64,000 nucleotides of DNA from Solibacillus silvestris. Its GTDB lineage: Bacteria > Bacillota > Bacilli > Bacillales_A > Planococcaceae. The notes beneath the pieces were generated by a model. It was not told the DNA's origin. It did no database searches and saw only the letters and a list, made by a program, of their open reading frames with translations. A program made the translations under genes and the position numbers. The DNA lies in assembly GCA_001586195.1 (NCBI GenBank), contig CP014609.1, positions 3,318,501 to 3,382,500 of the forward strand, read 5' to 3'. Below, in pieces: positions 62,955-64,000 of the stretch. Position 1 is the first letter of the stretch; the number at the start of each line of letters is the position of its first letter.

Positions 62955-63177
62955 TTCTCCACAATTTTATTCACAATATAAATCTAGTAATATCAACATA
63001 TCAACATAGTTTTCCACATTATCCACATTTAAAATCAAAGTTATGCACATTGCTGTGTGAAAAAGACACTACTATATATAGATAAGTCACATGTTACCCA
63101 CAAGTTATTCACACTTTGTGTATAAGTACGCATGTTCGCAAGTTTTTTTGTGGGTATTTAACTTTATCTGTGGATAA
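62955..63177. other. DnaA-box cluster between ydiF and tsaD
   Basis: About ten TTATCCACA-like 9-mers lie within 223 bases. Exact boxes are at 63019-63027 (plus) and 63169-63177 (minus). One-mismatch boxes are at 62955, 62967, 63010, 63041, 63094 and 63105 (plus) and 63117-63125 (minus), and a two-mismatch box is at 63149-63157 (minus). No gene lies here. In B. subtilis a DnaA-bound cluster sits beside gcp (tsaD), so this is probably a regulatory DnaA sink rather than an origin. Confidence 0.8.
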
Positions 63178-63304
63178 TTTTCAGAAAAGTTGAACAGTCA
63201 ATAAAAACTTGTTATAAATGAGATTTATCCATCATAAATTACTAGATTCGACTTTTTTATATTATTGAAAGAAAACAAATTAAATAATTTTTTATTTTCT
63301 CTAT

Positions 63305-63348
63305 AAAAAAAGCATGGTGAAAGGATATACTCATCCTTTCACCATGCT
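63305..63348 (-). terminator. Terminator of tsaD
   Basis: GCATGGTGAAAGGAT and ATCCTTTCACCATGC form a 15-bp stem on the minus strand with a short loop, followed by seven T residues, just after the tsaD stop. Confidence 0.93.
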
Positions 63349-63356
63349 TCTATACC

Positions 63357-64000
63357 CTATTTCCAGCTCATGAGCTCCATCCCAGGTCGCCCATTCATTG
63401 CTAAATTCCCACGAATCCCTGCTTCATACATTTCATACGCAGCTGCACCAATCATTGCAGCATTATCTGTACATAATTTTAAAGGTGGCACATAAAATGG
63501 AATACCTTCTTCTTTAAAGGCTTTTTCCAATGCTGTCCGTAATCCTTTATTCGCTGATACACCGCCAGCTGCAATTACTTGTTTTACCTGAAACTCACGT
63601 GCTGCTCGTACTGTTTTACCCGTCAATACTTCCACTACACTGTCTTGGAAGCCTTTTGCAACATGCTCGGCAATAATCTCTTCACCGCGCTGATCCATAT
63701 TGTGTTTATAGTTAATCACTGCAGATTTTAAGCCACTGAAGCTAAAGTCGTATGAATCCTCCTCCAACCATACACGAGGGAAAGGCACGGCTTCTGTTGC
63801 TTCATGGGCAAGACGATCAATATGAGGACCACCTGGATATGGCATATTCAAGACACGGGCTACTTTGTCATATGCTTCACCTGCCGCATCATCACGTGTT
63901 TCACCAATAACTTCAAAAGAACCATGTTCACACATTAGGACAAGCTCTGTATGTCCACCTGATACAACGAGTGCCAACAGCGGAAATTCCATTGGCTGTA
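63357..64000 (-). CDS. tsaD: TsaD, tRNA N6-adenosine threonylcarbamoyltransferase (5' end outside window)
   Basis: TsaD transfers threonylcarbamoyl to adenosine 37 of ANN-decoding tRNAs together with TsaB and TsaE. The last 214 or so codons are present; the N-terminal third lies beyond the right edge. The visible part starts in [20 protein letters not shown], which includes the ASKHA nucleotide-binding loop. Residues [20 protein letters not shown] and [15 protein letters not shown] are family signatures, and the C-terminus [14 protein letters not shown] carries the metal and nucleotide region. No frameshift is seen. It follows the DnaA-box cluster, as in B. subtilis gcp. Confidence 0.96.
   Translation of the reverse strand, partial: QPMEFPLLALVVSGGHTELVLMCEHGSFEVIGETRDDAAGEAYDKVARVLNMPYPGGPHIDRLAHEATEAVPFPRVWLEEDSYDFSFSGLKSAVINYKHNMDQRGEEIIAEHVAKGFQDSVVEVLTGKTVRAAREFQVKQVIAAGGVSANKGLRTALEKAFKEEGIPFYVPPLKLCTDNAAMIGAAAYEMYEAGIRGNLAMNGRPGMELMSWK

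Noticed and set aside
62788-63009. 73-codon plus-strand frame after ydiF
   Set aside because: It begins within the ydiF terminator and runs into the DnaA-box cluster. It has no ribosome site and no family features.
62955-63177. Reading the DnaA-box cluster as the chromosomal replication origin
   Set aside because: dnaA, dnaN, recF and gyrB are absent, and the neighbours are ydiF and tsaD. A regulatory DnaA cluster is more likely.

Overview
The window looks like chromosomal DNA of a low-GC Gram-positive bacterium of the order Bacillales. It is most likely a Planococcaceae member close to Solibacillus or Lysinibacillus. This placement is inferred from the gene order, the rRNA sequences, the SLH-anchored surface protein and the AT-rich codon use; no database search was run. 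The gene order matches the Bacillus subtilis ydiF-rex-tat-groESL and yeaCD-yebA-guaA-pbuG-yebG-purEKBCSQLFMNH regions, with other loci placed between them. I see no transposase, integrase, prophage, plasmid or CRISPR sequence. The region reads as ordinary core genome with a few accessory genes.

From left to right: 1-10.8 kb is the de novo purine operon on the minus strand (purE to purH, with purH cut by the left edge). It is preceded by inverted PurR boxes, a sigma-A promoter, a guanine-class riboswitch and its terminator. Then come yebG, a response regulator/kinase/lipoprotein trio and an acetyltransferase. A complete 16S-23S-5S rRNA operon without tRNAs lies on the minus strand at 15.4-20.4 kb, with two promoters and recognisable processing stems. 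At 20.8-29.8 kb lie pbuG and guaA (each with its own guanine riboswitch), a NUDIX protein, two small membrane proteins, a YsnF-like stress protein and an MHYT-EAL protein followed by an overlapping 49-residue gene.

At 29.8-43.6 kb lie a transglutaminase/DUF58/MoxR operon, pncB-nadE for NAD salvage, glnK-amtB behind two GlnR/TnrA-type boxes, a proline dehydrogenase, and a desaturase next to its DesK/DesR thermosensor pair. At 43.6-49.2 kb a SAM-I riboswitch controls yitJ-metH, which remake methionine using one-carbon units. At 49.2-55.6 kb lie hemY, a coiled-coil protein, a Sel1-repeat protein coupled to a LysR regulator, an Est30-like esterase and a secreted GDSL hydrolase with SLH anchors. 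At 55.7-64 kb lie groESL with a CIRCE operator, a CPBP protease, tatAC, rex, the ABC-F protein ydiF and tsaD, which is cut by the right edge.

The main theme is purine and one-carbon metabolism under layered control. PurR-type boxes and guanine riboswitches act at purE and pbuG, a riboswitch alone is visible at guaA, and a SAM riboswitch controls methionine synthesis. The most striking non-coding feature is a dense cluster of about ten DnaA-box-like 9-mers between ydiF and tsaD, with two perfect boxes. It occupies a position equivalent to a DnaA-box cluster known in B. subtilis. I did not find a convincing new defence or secretion system. The better candidates for new biology are the small genes, the terminator/ribosome-binding-site overlap at 23.6 kb, the guaA aptamer variant and the paired nitrogen-regulator boxes.
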